Source of the DNA: Mesostigma viride
Lineage: Eukaryota > Streptophyta > Mesostigmatophyceae > Mesostigmatales > Mesostigmataceae
Assembly: GCA_009746045.1 (NCBI GenBank)
Contig: RPFO01000072.1
Location: 2,937,323 to 2,994,822, forward strand
Reading direction: 5' to 3'
Length of the DNA: 57,500 nucleotides
Shown: positions 55,792 through 57,500 of the stretch, piece by piece
Position numbering within the stretch: position 1 is the stretch's first letter
Layout: every line of letters begins with the position of its first letter
The notes under the pieces: model-generated
Told to the model about the DNA's origin: nothing
Database searches by the model: none
The model's input: the letters and a program-made list of their open reading frames with translations, nothing else
Position numbers and translations under genes: made by a program

Positions 55792-56368
55792 TGTTACGCC
55801 GCGGATATCTACCTCCACCTCTACCTCTAATGGGCCTGATACTACCTAAACTGGTCAGGCCTCCTCTACTTAACCCTCTGGCGAAAGACGAACGTGACGG
55901 AGCTGATCTCAATGCATTAACGTAAGTGTTACTATAATACGCCATACAACCATTTATCAAAACCCGTTTACTCCAGGAATAGAGGAAGGAAACACAACTA
56001 CACTGCCGTGACCCAAGCCTAAATGTGTCAATTCATTTAACACACGCCGAGTGCACACACAAGGGGTAGAACGCGCATAAATGGTCACCAACGGTCCAAC
56101 ACGCTCGGGCCGACATGGCCCTCGCCTACAGATGCACGCTGGTCCACTACATCTACTGATGCACGCTGGTCCACTACATTCTACCACTGGATCAGGACCA
56201 CTGGTAAAGTACGCGGCGTGGCGCCCAACGGCACCCAATGTACCACAGTACTGTTACGAGGACAATAATGTCCCGGTAGGAGCCTAAACGTAAACCTAGG
56301 GACAACCGAGGCAAAAGACCTATGTAATTTACGTCCGTAACTACAACGAATTGTTACGCGACGTAACA
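55792..56368 (-). repeat. 5' LTR of the chromovirus
   Basis: 577 bp with the same TGTTACG...CGTAACA ends as 44153-44726 and two substitutions relative to it. The CCCGG duplication follows at 56369-56373. Confidence 0.95.
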
Positions 56369-57500
56369 CCCGGGTCTCCAACGTGGAAACCAAGGTCGTC
56401 CACAAGCTACAACCCCATGCAGTTCACGGCGCTACACACCACAGCACAGGCTTCGGAAACGCATGCTGCACTTGTCTCTCGCCTTAACCAGGTGGAGGGC
56501 AAGTGTGGCGTGCTCCTGAAGAAGCTTGAGGCCATCACCGCCCACACCGAGGCCCTGGCCACACAGGTCCCCAAGATAGCGGAGCAGACGGCCACCATTG
56601 CATCCCAGCCACCCCGGCAGGATGCTGGCGTGACCTCCCGCCGCTCTCCTACGCGGACCTGCTGCGGTCTGACAGCGACCGCCTCCACCACCGACGCCAT
56701 CGCCACCAAGCTCCAGGAGCTGGAGCCGGACCACCGCCAGGCCCAGCAACGGGAGGTCACCGACCGCGCTCGCCGCGAGTGCCGAGTGGTGCTACGTCGC
56801 TTCCCCCAGAAGCCAGGTGAGACGTCAACCTCTCTTGCTGACGAGCTCAAGAACCAGCTTCTTAACCTCATGGGCCTGGTAGGTGAGGTAGAACTGCGTG
56901 GGTGCCACCGCCTTCCCCACTCACGGGACAAGGCGGCCCCCCCACCAGTCCTACTCACCTTCCCCTCCCCTGAGGATAAGCAGCGGTTCCTCTCTCGTCG
57001 CAAGCGGTTGCACGACCTCACCTGGACGCTGGATGACGACCTCACCCCCGCTCAGCAACAGCAGCGACGCGACCTGTGGCCGGAATACCTCCGCCATAAG
57101 CAGGACCCCCAGAAGCCCAAGGTGTACTGGAGGGGCGGGGACCTGATGATCAACCACTCAAGATGTGGACGCCCCCAGCGGGCTAGAATAGCAATAGCCC
57201 TAGCTTGTAACCATTGGCGTCACTGCCGCTAAGGCAGCCATGCCTAGAATGTTGCCTAGCTGTGCCAACACACCTAGTCACGTGCCGCCAACGCACGGTA
57301 CACAACCAGCCATAGCCTTAGCCTAGTCCTAGTACAGCCATGCTACGCCCTGGCTATGTTCAGATTACTTGCCCACGCTCCTTGCTACAGTATGATATGC
57401 TCACATGGGTCTTATTGCACCCACAGTTTGCCGGATCGTTAGCCTGTCCTTTTAGCTAGCCGCGCCCGATTGCAGCTGTGGCATGCCTTTGGCATGAAGG
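56369..57500 (+). mobile_element. ORF1-type retroelement, right part, running out of the window
   Basis: This is the continuation of 43400-44152. It contains the C-terminal two thirds of ORF1 (to 57232) and then 3' UTR that matches the reverse complement of 13640-13980. The tail is beyond the window. Confidence 0.7.
56416..57232 (+). pseudogene. LINE ORF1-like protein, C-terminal part
   Basis: After a shift near 56415 one long frame reads QFTALHTTAQASETHAALVS, a coiled-coil-like stretch to KIAEQTATIASQ, then ATKLQELEPDHRQ and the core: CRVVLRRFPQKPGE, LADELKNQLLNLMGLVGEVE, PPPVLLTFPSPEDKQRFLS, RRKRL, TLDDDLTPAQQQQRRDLWPE and KVYWRGGDLMINH. It is the best preserved copy of this domain in the window and served as the reference for the others. 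The order is that of L1-type ORF1 RNA-binding proteins; the assignment is by architecture. The start of the uninterrupted frame inside the LTR is not real. Confidence 0.65.

Larger units (their letters stand above)
44153..56368 (-). mobile_element. Ty3/Gypsy chromovirus-type LTR retrotransposon, nearly intact, with a nested DNA transposon
   Basis: LTRs of 574 and 577 bp bracket the element and begin and end TGTTACG...CGTAACA. A perfect CCCGG duplication lies outside them (44148-44152 and 56369-56373). Read on the minus strand: 5' LTR, primer-binding site, a viroplasmin-like ORF, Gag with a zinc knuckle, protease, reverse transcriptase, RNase H, integrase with a chromodomain, a small extra ORF, polypurine tract, 3' LTR. 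PR-RT-RH-IN order plus a chromodomain identifies the chromovirus branch of Ty3. The LTRs differ by only two substitutions and two small indels, so insertion was recent. The interior carries three frameshifts and a 3.4-kb TIR insertion. Confidence 0.95.

Noticed and set aside
55682-55960. 92-codon minus ORF spanning the LTR border
   Set aside because: It is mostly LTR sequence and also occurs in truncated form at the other LTR. It has no protein-like features.
56351-56415. ORF1 start inside the chromovirus LTR
   Set aside because: The open frame runs through the LTR end by chance; the real ORF1 is continuous with 44152 on the far side of the insertion.

Overview
This window is nuclear DNA from a plastid-bearing eukaryote of the green lineage. 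The evidence is two spliced genes with GT-AG introns that encode apparent plastid proteins, a third spliced gene of unknown function, and a dense load of eukaryotic transposons and microsatellites. A nuclear murA (plastid peptidoglycan pathway) and a Rieske oxygenase of the pheophorbide a oxygenase/TIC55 family point to a prasinophyte-type or streptophyte alga. I cannot name the species. There are no rRNA genes, functional tRNA genes, CRISPR arrays or bacterial operons.

Layout. 1-582: broken fragment with a Rep/HUH-like motif, cut by a reverse-strand ORF1-only retroelement (636-2624) flanked by a perfect 59-bp direct repeat. 3414-4057: hAT-type MITE. 4995-13204: six-exon Rieske oxygenase gene (+), 660 codons, whose introns are full of satellites. 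13365-19912: retroelement debris (several ORF1-type copies on both strands, a copia-like remnant, and a near full-length ORF1 element at 17750-19912). 21001-31842: five-exon P-loop/GTPase-like gene on the minus strand, with a LINE reverse-transcriptase fragment, a SINE and a retroelement tail in its introns. 33256-38388: seven-exon murA (+), 534 codons, divergent from the GTPase-like gene. 39703-43361: a 5'-truncated LINE with a 12-bp target-site duplication, a second LINE 3' end, two SINE copies and a 0.9-kb (CATC)n array. 43400-57500: an ORF1-type retroelement split by a young Ty3 chromovirus (44153-56368, 5-bp duplication CCCGG), itself split by a 3.4-kb TIR transposon (47693-51118).

The three host genes are not an obvious functional cluster. 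MurA makes the first committed peptidoglycan precursor. The Rieske enzyme would act on chlorophyll-type or other substrates at a plastid membrane. The GTPase-like protein is unassigned. Exon models were built by eye: the reading frame closes exactly across all introns for murA (1605 nt) and the Rieske gene (1983 nt), which is strong internal support.

The most unusual signal is in the introns of the Rieske and GTPase-like genes. Several begin or end with diverged tandem copies of the exon-intron junction itself (exon tail plus splice site), while murA introns do not show this. Other points worth attention are the extra viroplasmin/RNase H1-N-like ORF and the 3' accessory ORF in the chromovirus, the 59-bp target-site duplication, and the ORF1-only (half-LINE-like) family.
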